Shown in pieces: positions 23,879-37,461 of a stretch of 64,000 bases of DNA. The notes below the pieces were generated by a model, which was given only the letters and a program-made list of their open reading frames with translations, had not been told where the DNA came from and ran no database searches. The first letter of the stretch is position 1, and each line of letters opens with the position of its first letter. The stretch lies in assembly GCF_014805625.2 (NCBI RefSeq), contig NW_023998452.1:1408308-1472307 (forward strand), read 5' to 3'. The DNA is from Glossina fuscipes (lineage: Eukaryota; Arthropoda; Insecta; Diptera; Glossinidae). The position numbers were made by a program, and so were the translations under genes.

Positions 23879-26800
23879 TCTACACATATTTATGTGGTTT
23901 TTGGATTTCGTACTATTGATCACGATGCCATTAGAAACGACATTACTCAAAATTTAATGGTTTTCCTGGACATACATAGTGCAAGTCGTGCCCTTAAGCA
24001 AATATGCTTTTCTGCGTTTTTCTTCTTCACAATTTTTTTTACATAGACATTATTACAATATTCCGAAACTTTTGCTAGTCTATGTCGTATTATTATTTAG
24101 TTCCATTTTCTAAAGGCTGTTTCCATGTCATGTAAAGTTAATCTGTGTATCTCGAATAGTTTTTATTTTTCCTCTTTTTATTATTGCAGCGGCTTTTTTG
24201 TGGTTATTTAATATTTCGCTTATGAATTATTATTGGAGTTTGTTGTTTGATTTTGCTGTTTTTTTTTTTTTTTTTTTTTTATTTTTGCTTGCTACATATG
24301 TATGCATGCATTTATAGGTAATGGGTTTAACACAAATAACAATTGATTATTTAATTATGGTAATAACCATAAGTGTTTTTTTTTCTGTCTTTAGTTTTTT
24401 GTTTTTACTATGTTGTGTACGTAGTGGTATTCATACATATGTAAATATATCTTTAGAAAATGTATTCATTTGCTTTTTGTTTATTCGATATTTTTGTAAA
24501 TTTTTCATTTTTTTTCTCATAAATTTTCTTTTCATTTTTTGCACTTTCACTAGATTTGATAAATTTTTTGATATATTGGAAAAAAAAAGCCAAATTTTTA
24601 ACTACTTTTTAAAATTCAATCACCGCAAACAACAACAAGAACGAAAGAGACTCAACTGTCCACATTGTGTAATTTTGAAAAACTATTCACAATTTTGGCG
24701 GCTCTTCATATATTATAGTTTCGAATTTCAGTCATTTTGCACTACAATTAAATTTGATTAATTTAAATACATATGTATTCCAATCGCTATGCTCTATCTG
24801 GACAATTAATTTTCTTTTCATATCTTAGTATTCTCTTCATCTTTTAAGTATTTGTTAAAGTGTCGAAAAGGTTAATTTAATAAATATTTGATCACTTTAA
24901 GAATCTCTTTTTAGCATTCATTCTAGTGCGGTACGTACAATACAATCGAAGAAATATTTCTTGGAAAACACAGTACTGTGAGAAAAAGTCGATTCTTTAC
25001 CTGAGAAACTCAATAAAATCTATAAATATTTTTATTATGCAAATGGAAACGTTATGCTGTAAATAGATGTAGGATTGGAAATAGTATAAACATATCGTCT
25101 GTCTGCCAAGTCCATCTGCAGGTGGTAGCTGAATACCCTGAAACTTAATTTTTGCTCGAAAATAATGTTTTAACGCTTGGGCGAGTTAAGCTTGAGTTGA
25201 AAAGGTTCAGACAAGCTTTTGGTCACATCGTGTTTCATTCATTTGCCAGCTTATGAAAGACAATTTAATGTACAATTGAAAACAATTTTAAAAAATCATA
25301 ATATACATTTACATTAGGGCACGGGGGAAGCATATTGGCTTAGCCGGACATAGCCCCCCATTACTCTACTCTACACGTATTCATATAACCACTTTGCAAA
25401 ATAAGACGTCATATGGGAGCATGTCGAAAACGTATTCCGGTCCCAACCAATTTCCGTTCGTGCTTAAGCCAAAATATGTCGGTGTACCAGATTCTGTCGA
25501 AGTGTCTCAAAAATTGTAACTTGTGCGCAAAATCCAAGAAAAAAAAAAACGGGCAGACAAACTTAGATCGATTCAGAAAGTGCTTGTCTTGTACTCTAAG
25601 CAAAAAAATTCACAAAAATGCTATTGCTATCAAATATGGCAGCAGACGAGCAGAGATACCAAGAGATTCAGCTGAAATTGACTATAGTTTGTTCTAATAC
25701 TAATTACAGCTCTTTTAATGCTCTGATACCATGTTGCTACAGTTATTTTAATTTTTTTTTTCTTTTTTTTGAAAATCAAATACAATTTTCATTGAAGAGC
25801 TAGACTAAGGCTAATAAGAAATATACCTCGCATTCTCTACAATAAATTTTGATTATATCCTATTGTGCATAGGGAATTTAGAGCTAGCTAGCAAGTCCGC
25901 AGGCTATGCGAAGTCCGTACTTCTTACAGAGTTTTTTGTGGCCTTTAAATTATTTCGTATAATCTCATGAAGTTTCCAACGCAAGTTCACTTGCTCTTTC
26001 TTATCGAATTGTTTTTAATTAATATAAGCAAACATTTTTATCAGTCATGTACTTTAATTGTCTTATCGTCATCTCAGTTATATTAGGGCAGCAATTGCTA
26101 AGAAATGCAATCATTTCTTTTCGCACGTTTGTATAAACGTTTAATGAAACACTTTTGTTTTCCAATATTGAAGACAATCGATCATGCTTCGATAGTCATT
26201 CCATTGGGAACACATATGAACAATAAGATAGATTTCTTCTTTTATTTATTTTAAAAAAGTTATTAAATTGATTTCTATTACAAATTATATAAAACTTTCC
26301 TAACTCACATCTGCCCAAAAGTGATAACAATCTTTATTTTATCTTTTTAATTATATTTGCAATTTCAATCTTGGTATTGCATTTGGACAGTATGTGCTCT
26401 GTTAGAGTTACGACACTTATTTGGAGTATACTGGTTGTTTCTATATTTATTAAGTTCGTTTTATAATGAGAACCAAGAGAGCAAATTTGTTCTATTTTTG
26501 TAAGGAATTTTTTATATACACGCACTGCCAGTTTTTATTTAAAGTCAGTTCAATAAGTTATGCTTCTTATGTCATACATTTTATGAATTTTGAATAAACA
26601 CCTGGCACTAATATTTAATATTTACGCTCTAAAGATCGCTTATTAGCAAACTAATCGGAAAACATGACAAATGAAACGTAAACGGCAATGTCTCACAAAT
26701 AATTCTTTCAATGTCCTGAAGAAAGTTTTCAATAAGTTATATAACTATATAGTGCAAAGGTTAAGCAATCTTGTGAAGTCATGACTTGGATTCTATTAGG

Positions 26801-28269
26801 CGGGCGTACGAGTAAAAATAGTTAAATGATGTAAAGATTGTGTAAAGATTGAAGGGAAAATATTCAATAACTTCTTCATAAGTTTCAAGAATCTGAAAAA
26901 CCCTACTCGCCTGAGCGTCAATGAGGGTACGGTATTTAGTAAAGTCAATTCAAAGTCTCATCGTGTTCGTTTTGTTTGTTATTCTGAAAGTATGTTCTGA
27001 CATTTGCTCTAGTTTGTATTGACTTCAACTTGTTAAAAAACGTACTAATTATGAATGGAATAAGAGCCACCACTTCAACGGCAACACTCCGTGCGTCATC
27101 ATTAATTTACGATTGTTATAATTCTCTCGATAAACGACTAATTGAAAGTGTTGTGAAAAAGTTCGAATCACCTCAACGGAGAAGATACATAAGTGTGCGA
27201 GGGAAGAGTGATTGCAGAGCAAAATACTCAAAAGTGTTTTGGCGACTGCATCATTATACACTAATCATCATGTAGCTGGCCATACAGAGAAGACAAACAA
27301 GACAAAAGACAAAGAAATAAATGATTTATTAATTTCGATGATTTCCGTTTCTTTTTAAAGTTTGATGCAAAGTTTTTAAGTAATTTTTGAAAGTATTGAA
27401 ATTTATTTCATTATCTAGGAAATATTATTTTTATGTAAAAATGATCAAAAAGAATTCCTTTTCATATCTATCCACATATAATAATAATGTAATGAATGCA
27501 ATCGAATATAGCGTGCATTAATGCATTGTTGAGAAATTATTAAGAAAGCGAATAAAACCAAAGAAAAATTTGAAAAAAGAAAAAAAAAAAAAATAAAACA
27601 TAATTATTATTCATTAAACATATGAAACCGGAAAGACGAAAACTATTAAAAATTGATAAAACTTCAATTAAGAGATAAAGATATCTCAAATATAATGAAT
27701 GGGTGCCCGAAACGTTCAATAGACGTTCATATTTACTTTCCTTAAAAACGGAACGGAGTTACGTAATAATAATTTGAAAACAAAAAAAATAAAAAAAAAA
27801 TAAAAATCATTAAACATTTGAATAAATACGATTTCTTAAGCAAAAATTATGAACACAAAGTTTTGTTTTAAAGTGATCAAATACGTCGTCAGCTAGCCTT
27901 GATTGTTGTTTTTTTTTTTATAACATTCTCATATAAAATTTGTTTCTCAACATTTAAGCAAATTTAATTTTTCTTTTTTTTCCTTTTATTTAAAACCTTC
28001 TGCAACAACCACACTTTATGACTTTTAGGTGTTGCAATCATAATTAAAAGAATTCTTTTTTTTCTAATCAAATAGCAACCACCGAATACGAAAATTTGAA
28101 CATATGTTTACGGGCATTTCAAATAGTACTTGTACCAGAGGGCTGTTCTCTTTAACACACCCAACACCAGGAAAAGGAAAAAAAGAAAGGCAAAGGAACG
28201 CGCTGAGACTGAACTTGCAATAAGATGACAAAAGAAAACTATGTATATGTATGTTAATTAATTGCTCAC

Positions 28270-31200
28270 CCGTGGACAAGTTTAAACGTTTACGTGCATC
28301 ACGTTTAGAATATAAAAAGTGGTGCAATCCCTGGCCATGTGTTTGTGTAGACTTTTTATTGGTAATAGAACCAAAATTGTGGCGTGCCGTCAATCCGGGT
28401 GGACGATAACGAGCACTCTTGACGCTACCGCTTGTTGGTGTAAAATTCAATGCATTTTGTGACTTAGACAAAGGTGTTGACGTCGCTGCCACACCCGTGC
28501 CTCCTATTACGAGAGCTGACGTTGAACTTGCTGTTGTGGCCGCTCCCAAGCTTATTGGTGTATTGGCGGTGGTGGGCAGACGAGGTAAAGAATTTGTGCT
28601 AGACATTTGCGTGGCGCTAAGCAAACTACGCGGTAACGTCGAACGGGCACTTACAAATGGTTCGTTGTCATCGGAAGAGGAATCTGTTTCGTAAATGGCG
28701 TCTGGTACGCTAGAACGTCTGACATCTTTCGAATCAGAAGACGATAGCCACGGCTTGGCTGGTGATGTTTCTAATACTTGGTGTTGCTCATCGCCGCCTC
28801 CTATACTGCCACATGATCGCACACGATCCAATTGCTCCCTACTAAGACTTTTGTGATTAAATAACAAATCACCTGCCGAACGACGCTTTGCTACGGCCAA
28901 AGCGGATGCAGACGATGAGTTATCACGATCGAGTTGTGAAAGTCTAGTTCTGGAATCGCCATTAGCCAGTAATGCCGACTCAAAACTGCCGCGCCAGGAA
29001 AAGCGCTCGTAGTCGCTGGCGACGCCGCACTCCTCCCCGGCGGTATCGCTAACGCCGCTAGTTGACTGGTGATGATGCGGTCGAGTATGTGCAGAGCTAT
29101 TATTGTTTGCACTATTGCCTACTGGATTATTAGTAGTACCCGCCGCAGAAGAGCCTGAGTCAAGCAACAAGTCGTGCGATTTGCTGCGCGCTAAATGATA
29201 GGCTTCATCTTGTGCATAGGCGTTGGGCCTATTGGACGTTTGGCAGTTGGATTGTGCGGAGGGATTATAAGCGATTAACGGGTGTAAATACTGGCCACTA
29301 CGAGTGTTTCCGTGTTTTTCTTCCACTATTGTATCCTCCTCGTCTTCGGTCGTTGTCGCTGAAATTTTAGCTTGCAACCGCTTATGCTGATTTCGCTGCG
29401 TGGATATTGGCGAATTAGTACCGTGCGAATCATTGCCACTACTCACTTCATGCATTAACGCTACTAAACGTGCGCCTATATGTTGCATAACTTTTGCAAA
29501 CAATTGTGGAGAACGTTCAGCACTGCGAATGCTACTATTCGATATTCGATCGTCTTCTAATACTTTGCTTACATTGTTACTCGCAATTTGTACATTAGAT
29601 TCTCGCTCTGGCAATTGACTTGCGGGCTTGTTGGCATTCTCCCCCATAGCCATTTTTGAAAATGAAGCTACCAATTTTTGATAAACTAAAGCTGAGTCAT
29701 TTGTCAGACCTCTTGTTTCATCCAATACACCACCATCGCCTCGGTCGCCCTCTTCATCAACTTCGAATTTATTAATGATTTGCTGACAACTATCAGATAT
29801 TTGTTGCCTTAGCTCACTTCGCCGTTGACTGCTTCCCTCTAAATCCGAACTAGTATAATCCGAAGAATCGTACGAATCTGACCACGTGTCCTCACTGCTC
29901 AAATACTCTACGATCTCTCTTACTTGTTCGTCATTTATGCCGGGCACAGTTTTCATTAACCTCGTTAATTCGTTTTCAAAGTAAGCTAACGTAGCCGGGC
30001 GCGCTTTCGCCCGTCTCACAGAGATAGGCGTTGTTTGATTAGGCGTGCCGGACTTTGAATTGTTATCAGATCCCTGATTCTGTTGGGCATTTGCGGTTGC
30101 TACCACCAATGTTTTGAAAAACTGTCTCATTTTAGACATCATTAGGTTAGTTTCCTCGTCGGAACTCCAATTATTGAAGCTATCTTTTCGTACCAAATTT
30201 GTATTTGATGTTGGTGGCAGCGAATGTTTTTTAGGTAAACTTTCTATAGGAAAAACATTTGCATCCGATTCGAACTGAACATTAATACGCGGCACATCAT
30301 TAGACAATGATAGTTCAGTTTTTGCATTGTTATTTTCTTTATCTTCGTTGATTTGTTCGAGAGTTGTTGGCGACATTGTACGGCACTGAGTAGAAATTGT
30401 TTCCCCTTCAGTAGGTTTTAATAGGTCATCGTTGCTACCCACGAACCCGCTGTCGCGACTGTGATGTTGCTGTTTTTTTGCTTGAGAATTGCTTATGGAG
30501 CCAGGAGTTGGAGTGCGACATTCCAAATTTGTGGAGAGTGATTTATTAACATCTTCCGTTTGACTGACGTCGTATAATTTCTTTTCATCTAGTGAATCAT
30601 GACGTTTGCGTACCTGCTTCTTACGTTTAATAGTATCGAAAGCATCAGTAGTTCTGTCGCTAATGTTCGCAGCATGAATGACGGTTTCGTCACATGCTTC
30701 CGATTCAGAAGAATCTAACATGTCATTTACATTGTTAATCGGTAACAGATTATTATCCTGATTATCATTAACAGAAGCGGTTAACGTGTCCACAAGTAAG
30801 TTATCCAATGATGAATTATGAGATCTTGGAGTACCTCTGGCTCGTACTAGACGCTTTCGGCGTTGACTAGGGCTGGGCTGACCTTCACTATCACTACCAA
30901 CACTTCCGCTCTCATCTGATTCATTTTTCTCGGCAGCATTAAAACCCATAAAGCCAGATAAGAAGTATTTTTCTAGACGCGATGAAGCCAAATCCGTCAC
31001 TTGATTTATATCATTAACTGGCTCATCAGGTATTCCTAATGAATCCAAACCTTCTGAGCATACGCTGCTAACTTCTGATGAAGTTTCGTCGCCACGTGTG
31101 TCGATCGAACTCATCACTTTTCCGTCTCCTAAGCCAAAGAAAAAATACTTTTCTAACTCAGAGGCGGACAGACGATGATGATGTTGAAGCGTGCGCTGAC

Positions 31201-34200
31201 GTCTCTTCTCTAAATCGTCCAGTTCCTCTTCGTCAGTGTGATCGCGCAACGAAGCTCCCTCGCTTTCTTCACAGCTTTCTTCAACAATAGTATGGAGTGT
31301 GAAATCTATAGCGGTACGGTGATAGCCCCTGAGTTCTTCTTCACGGTCAGTAAACATTCCTATTAAATGCGGATCTTCGCCATCTTCCGAATCTGTGCCA
31401 GTGGGCGTTGTTTCATTATCATCATCTTCATTGTCATTATTAACGTCACCATGTTCACTTAAATCCTCAACCCAGGAGTCATCGTCTGCCAAGCCATCTT
31501 CCAGGCAAACTGTTGGGGCTTTATTTCTGTTTAAATTTTTATTAGCACTTAATGAATTACTTTTTGGGTCATTAACATCATGATCATGGTCAGCGTCGTC
31601 GTCATTCGCAGTTATACGTTGATTTCTTAACAAATCTACGGAATTGACTTGATCGTCATCTCGTAACTCTTCCACAGCACACGACGCTATCACTTCATTA
31701 TTATCTATTTTAAACTGAGCTTTAAATGAGTCATTGCCAATGTTATTATCCTCTTGAGATATATTAATAGCGCGATTCGCATTTACGTCGCTAAGCGTAC
31801 ACGTATTTTCAGAGTTAAACAAATCTCCTGTCGCACGTGGCGTAGCGTCATCTTCATTGTTTTGATCTTTTGTAATCATTACTAAGCTTCGATATTTTGC
31901 CGATAACGAATTGGGCGAACCATTAAAATTAATATCACAGTATTTAGCACTTGCTGTTGTTATCAAATTTGAACTGCGCCATGCAGTATTAACACTTGCA
32001 CTTGCACCGCTTGAAGGGTCGACACTATTCTCATAATATTTGTAATTATTGCGAGTGGCTGTGCTGTTAAAACCGAACACGTCGTCTATATCTTCGCAAA
32101 CGATATTTTTAGCATTATTGTCCCCTTCTTCGTTATTGTGGTCAATTGTTTTGATGTTAGTATTTTCGTTAAACGAGAACGCTGTTGTGGTACCACTTGT
32201 TGCTTGTGGTTGTTTTTCTATGGGTTTTCGTACGGCACCCAAGTACCCGCTCTTATAATTTGATTTTTGGTTTTTATTAACATTTTTTTCGTATGCGAGA
32301 GAGTCATACGCACGATTATTGTCTTTACCGTTTAACATTTCATTTTCAACTGCTTGCAAAGCAGAAAAATCAACCGAAACCGACGCTGGATTGATCTCCG
32401 AGTGCGAAATAGTATCTCTCGATTTTGAAGTTGGTTCGCTCTTTACTTGTGACATCGGCAACGCTTCTCTACCTGTGTTTAATTGAATGTTTGCAGTATT
32501 GTGCTCTAGCGAGTCCATAAAGTATTCTGTAAAATTACTGGAAGCGGGAGGCTTGCGGATGTTTAGTAAATCTAACGCACAACCATAATAACAGTCAAGC
32601 AGTTCATTTGTTTTGCATGCTTCGCTGAACTGTTGGTCGTTGTTTTGTTTTTCTATTAAATTTTGTTTATTGCTCAATCTTCCATCCTCGTCGACGAAAG
32701 CAGCTGCTTGTTGAACCTCACACACCCGTACCTGTTTATTGCAAACATACGATTCACATATAATAGCAGTAGTAGCAGTTGTAGTAGTGGTAATAGTGGT
32801 GGTGCTGTTAGCAGCAATGCTAGTATTACTACTTTCAGATTTATCCAAAGCACTATCGCATATTGTTTTAGTTTGCATGGTTTTGTTTTGGTTTTCTTTT
32901 GCTTCGCATTTGTTTTCGTCATTGTAAACAACGTCGTACTCTTCTTCTCCTCCTCTTTCGTTTTCCACAATATTTCTTTTAATATTATTCTCGTATTCCT
33001 CCTCCGCTTCCTCTTCGTCATCGTTAAATTGCTTATCGTAGTGCACGTAGTTAATTTTAAAATCTTCGTTGTCACGTTTTGTATAATTATGGTCGCTGTT
33101 AAAAACAATGCCAGTCTCAATACTTAATACGTCATCGCATAAACCACCGCCGCCATGATTAGCTGAAACGTCGCTATCGCTGTCGTTATCGTTATCGTTG
33201 TCGTTGTCGTTGTCGCTGCGGCCGTCATCATCTTGCTTTATTAAAGACTGATGGAAGTCAGTGGTGCATAATTTGCCAACAGGTATTTCCACTTTTTCTA
33301 TCTCACATTTCTTTTGCACATTAGAACCAACGCCAGCAGTAAGCGATGAATACTCGGCTAGAATTTCATGACTGTTTACGTCTTTGTATGCTTCCATTCT
33401 ATACTCACTTTGTCGTTGTTCTTGTTGCTGTTGTCTTTTTTCTTGTTGTTTTTGTTCTTGGTTGGTTTTAGTTACCACACCGGTTTTAGTTTTATTTTTA
33501 GCCTCTTTCACCATAAAGCACAAATTGTGTAATTTTTTCTCTAATGTTTGTACTTCCTCAGGTAAGACATGCTTTCGCAATAAATGTGATGAAGCCCTAG
33601 CAATGCTCTCTAAAGCCGCAGGTTCACTATCTAAATTGTTGGCAATTGCTTGGGTTTCTGTTGTGGTCTGCGCTGCAGTTAAATGATCTTGATTAATTTC
33701 TTCCACATCACGTTTCAGCTTTTGCAATTTAAATTCCAATTCAGAACTTTGCTTAGTCATAGTCAGGAGGCGATTCACATCATTGGAAATACTATCCAGC
33801 TCCTGACAAGCATCGACCGCGTCCATCGGTGATTGATCGAAAGTCTGAGATACTGTTGAATTCATCGAACCGTTGTCAACCGCACGCGTTTCATTTGAAA
33901 GCTTCGATTGCATGCCTAACGCGCTAAAGTTATTTTTTTGTTTACTAATTGCTGCAAATTGTGGTTCTTGTTGCTCTTGCTGTTGCTTTTTCGAATGCAA
34001 TTTTTCATTTGCCACTTTCTTGCTAACTGTGCCATGATCATCGTTAGCATCATTATTATGTTCATCATTAAGAACATTGATTGGCACATTTGCCACCTCT
34101 ACACTTTCATCAGTATTTAGCGATCGTACAGAATTTAGCACTATACCTCCATCATTATCGTCTGCTTGTCCGTCGATTATAAAAGCGCCATTGGCAGTCT

Positions 34201-37200
34201 CTTCAGTCGCGTAACTTGCCACATGCGACTCAATGCATTCACTTTCGTATTCGTCGTCATTATCAGGTACGCTGTCACCATTACGTTTAAAACCATGTGC
34301 ACTTGAATTACTGCAACTATCACTTTCGTGCAAAGGAAAGGCATTTTCGTTTGTTCGTTTATTTACATTATCGACACCTTCGTTAAATAATTTAATACAT
34401 CGCAGTACAACACCACAGTGGGACCTTTCCGTATCGGTATTATTGTCAGAGGAATCCTCGACATTTGCTTCTGATGATGATTGCGTGTCCGAAATACTGG
34501 AGTTTCCGCTTATCCCACGGGTTCGCGACTTCCGATTTACAACGAATACTTTGCAGAAACGTCGTCTGCGAGGTCGCCGATCAGCTACGTTGCCAGTATC
34601 ATCAGAATTGACAGATTCTGAATCGGAACTACTTAAATTACTACTGCTTCCGTTATCATTCTTTTCATTTCTTTCATTTTCAATCAGATCCTTACTGATG
34701 TCGTTCGCAATGTCGTAACTGCGATGAACTGACTTACGTCGATTGCTTTTATAATATTTATTCTCGGAACTGTCGCTCTTATCTTTATCGTTTTCCGACT
34801 GTATATCGGATTCAGAGTCTTCCGAAGAAGAACTAGAAAAATTTCGTTCGCTTTGCAGGTACCCATCAATTAATGGGTTTAGATCTTCTGATTTGCCAAT
34901 TTTTAACATATCGAGGCTATTTTTAGTCGTTTTTCTTATCGAAAGTGCTGCCGCTTTGTGTTTGCCGGCGGTAATAGAATAATTAATCGTTGATGCCACC
35001 TCCGTTATGTTTGGCAATTTGCCAACAACTGCAGGTTGTACAATTTTGTGTAAATTAAAGACTTTTATAACGCCAGCAGCTGTCGTACAATCGGAAGGGG
35101 TGGTTTGCTTATGTTTTTGTTTTTGACTTTCCACATTTTCTTTCGGTGCTCGCAGTTGATTATCTACTTTATTTTTGCAATCATTAATGCGGTATGAGTT
35201 GTCACTAATGTGCCTAGAAGCAGAGTTACAACTTTTTTGATTCACCGTCAAATCATGCGAACAAAAAGACTTCAAAGGCGGCCAACAACTTATTACCGGC
35301 TCTATAGATTTTTTATTGTTCTCTTCTCCACTGATATCATTATGTTGAGTTTTATTGCCATTCTGGTCCTCTATTAGTATTACGTTTTCATTGCCATTAT
35401 GTTTTCGGTTAAAACGATCCGCCGAGAGAGGTAAACTCTCACGCGTTTCTATTTTCGCTCTCTTGCTCTGCTCTGTTACTCCGTCTGCATTATGCCTCTT
35501 ACTGTGCAAGGTGGCGTGCAATTGTTCGCAGTAATTGTTAGCCAAAGCAGTTTGTTTGCCTAAAGTATCGTTTGTGCTTGTATGCGTTAACTTTACATTT
35601 GTGTTTACTATTGGTGGTTGCGGTGGTAGTGAGGTAATAGCATTGGTACTAGAATTTGATCCGTAAACTTGTTTTCTATCTTTATGTAAAATATTTTTCT
35701 CTAATTCTGTATTAAAAACTAATTCTGCTGTATTTTGCTTTGTTTTATTCGTTGAATTCTTGTTATCTTTGTTAACTGAAGTTGAATTATTATTTAACTT
35801 ATCAGTTGACCGTATGCGAATGTTATCGAATTGTATAGTTTTTGAATCTAAATTGCCTGATGTTTTACTCTGCGACAGGGATAGTGTTTCATTTTCAATT
35901 GTTTCGTTAACAATCTGACCCTTGCGCGTTATGCTACATTCACGTGTGTCCGCGCGATTTAAAGTGTGATTTGAACCCGACAATGGTTCTGCACTTACTA
36001 ACGTTATTGGATCGTTCGGTGTTTTCGGACAGTCTGAATTGCCGTCATCGATAACGGCATACTCGTTTGGCTGGTAGAAGTGCTGTTGGGGCTGGTCGTC
36101 GTTAAAGTTGCTGTTGTTGTCGTTTATTGTGTGTATCGAATTCCTATTACTAACAACATATGTTTTATTACTTCTGGTTTGGCGGTGGCTAAGTTGGTGT
36201 GGGTACAAATTATGTGGTTGGTGGTGAGCTGAGAGCTTTTCAACATTTAATAAAGTCTCTAGACTACCGCCGGTGGTTGTGTTGGTACCGTAACCAGAAG
36301 AAGTTGAACAATGCGATTGGGTCATTCCAGTTAGGGAGTGCGTGGAAGAAGTCAAGTCGGGCGCGGAAAATTTGAAAGTGCTATCCATTTTATGAGTAGT
36401 TAAATGCTGGTAGGTGGCAGCATTATTGTAGGCAGCAGCCACAGCTGCAGCTGCAGCAGCTTGTAAATTATTCGTGCTGGCTGTTGAGTTGACTAAATTG
36501 GAACCGGCAGCAGAGTTCCAAAGTTTTTGTAAGGAAGCGCACAGACTCTTTTCATCTGTATCTGAACGCAAGGTATGTAGAGGTGAAGGCAACTCGTTGG
36601 GATTCCAATACGGGTAGGCAGTCACGGGTACAGGTATTGGCACGGGAACCGGTATTGGCACGTATTGCGGCTGAAGAGTTACATGCGCATTTGATTTGTT
36701 AATTTCCAATTTTTGACTAATTTTGGAAGCGCCGCAACTGCAGCTATCCGGTGGTCCCTGCCCATTGCCGCGCGGTGAACTGTGACGATAAGATTTTGGG
36801 TGATGTTGTTCCTTATTAAGTAAACGAGTTTTTATCCTCGTTTTCATGCTTAGTTGATGTTGACCGCGGCTAGTTGGCGATCGCGTCAAATAGCCATCTG
36901 AACTAGAACTTTCTCCTTGCATTAGAAACTCTTCATCCGTGCCCGTGTCACTTTCCTTAATTCGTGGACAATGTAAAAGTTGCTTCCGGTACAAGAGGGG
37001 CGATTCTGTAGGTGAAGCTGTACTATCGCTTGATTTAAATTCACGCGTATAACGTCTGCGAACTAGCGGCGATACGCGCGGTGAATAGCGAATATGTTTA
37101 CTGATACTGGTATTTATCATGGACGGCTCAAAGTAATCCCAATCGCAGTCATCAATTGTTATGCTACTACAATTACGAGTTGATGAAGATGTTGAAGAAC

Positions 37201-37384
37201 TGCTATCTTCAAATTCGTCATCTTCTCGGCACGATGAAGCAGAATCTGCTGAATTTATGAAAACTAATTTAAATTCATCGGCTTCCATATTATAGTGGGC
37301 GTGGTTTATAGTGATCGATTTAAACTCCATTTCCGAAGAGGTTTCCATTGTATCATAGGCATCTACGGGCGGTAACACATTCAT
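28270..37384 (-). CDS. btsz: bitesize giant alternative first coding exon (3038 residues)
   Basis: A single open exon of 9115 bases, starting at an ATG with an in-frame TAA four codons upstream. It ends at donor GTGAGC (28269-28264) in phase 1, so it joins the 11000 exon in frame; the reading frame beyond the donor is intronic. Total with the common tail is 3462 residues. Visible parts: an acidic Ser-rich N-terminus; a VPIPVP repeat near residue 245; poly-Ala near 310; candidate coiled coils near 1191-1233 and 1271-1298, followed by a Gln/Glu/Arg-rich run; an Asp/Asn repeat near 1390; two LEKYF motifs at L2077 and L2137; a dense block near 2460-2517 with VPGINDEQVREIVEYL; and a basic end with YRPPGLTARHNFGS. 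Most of it is disordered. In Drosophila the corresponding isoform lacks the Rab-binding part and binds Moesin and actin; where that site lies here is not shown by the sequence. The N-terminus must come from its own promoter. Confidence 0.88.
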
Positions 37385-37452
37385 ATTAAAATATATTTAA
37401 TTTAAAGCGTTCTATATTTCACCGGCACCGTTATTGCATATTCTGTAGGTTA

Positions 37453-37461
37453 GTTTATATA
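37453..37461 (-). promoter_or_regulatory. candidate TATA box for the giant-exon transcript
   Basis: TATATAAAC on the minus strand about 75 bases upstream of the ATG at 37384. A start about 30 bases downstream would give a short 5' UTR. AT-rich context makes chance matches common, and a possible splice acceptor (CTAACCTACAG) overlaps the same stretch. Confidence 0.22.

Larger units (their letters stand above)
12740..28063 (-). other. btsz: long intronic stretch with repeats
   Basis: Intron DNA between the 12629-11417 exon and the giant exon. It holds two copies of a dispersed repeat (14470-14806, 18523-19079), a diverged SINE head (about 16795-16881), a Tc1-like remnant (about 21570-22140), an inverted repeat end near 23121 and the assembly gap. 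No exon could be supported; the longest frames are low-complexity or run through repeats. Confidence 0.6.

Noticed and set aside
24321..24761. 146-codon plus-strand frame rich in Phe
   Set aside because: Created by T-rich low-complexity DNA; no splice or domain support.
28064..28269. Last 68 codons of the giant open frame
   Set aside because: They lie beyond the GTGAGC donor and look like intron (hydrophobic, T-rich composition), so the coding exon is ended at 28270.
32663..33127. 154-codon plus-strand frame and a 148-codon shifted minus-strand frame inside the giant exon
   Set aside because: Shadows of the real frame; repetitive Val/Ser or Thr/Lys composition caused by the acidic and Thr repeats of btsz.
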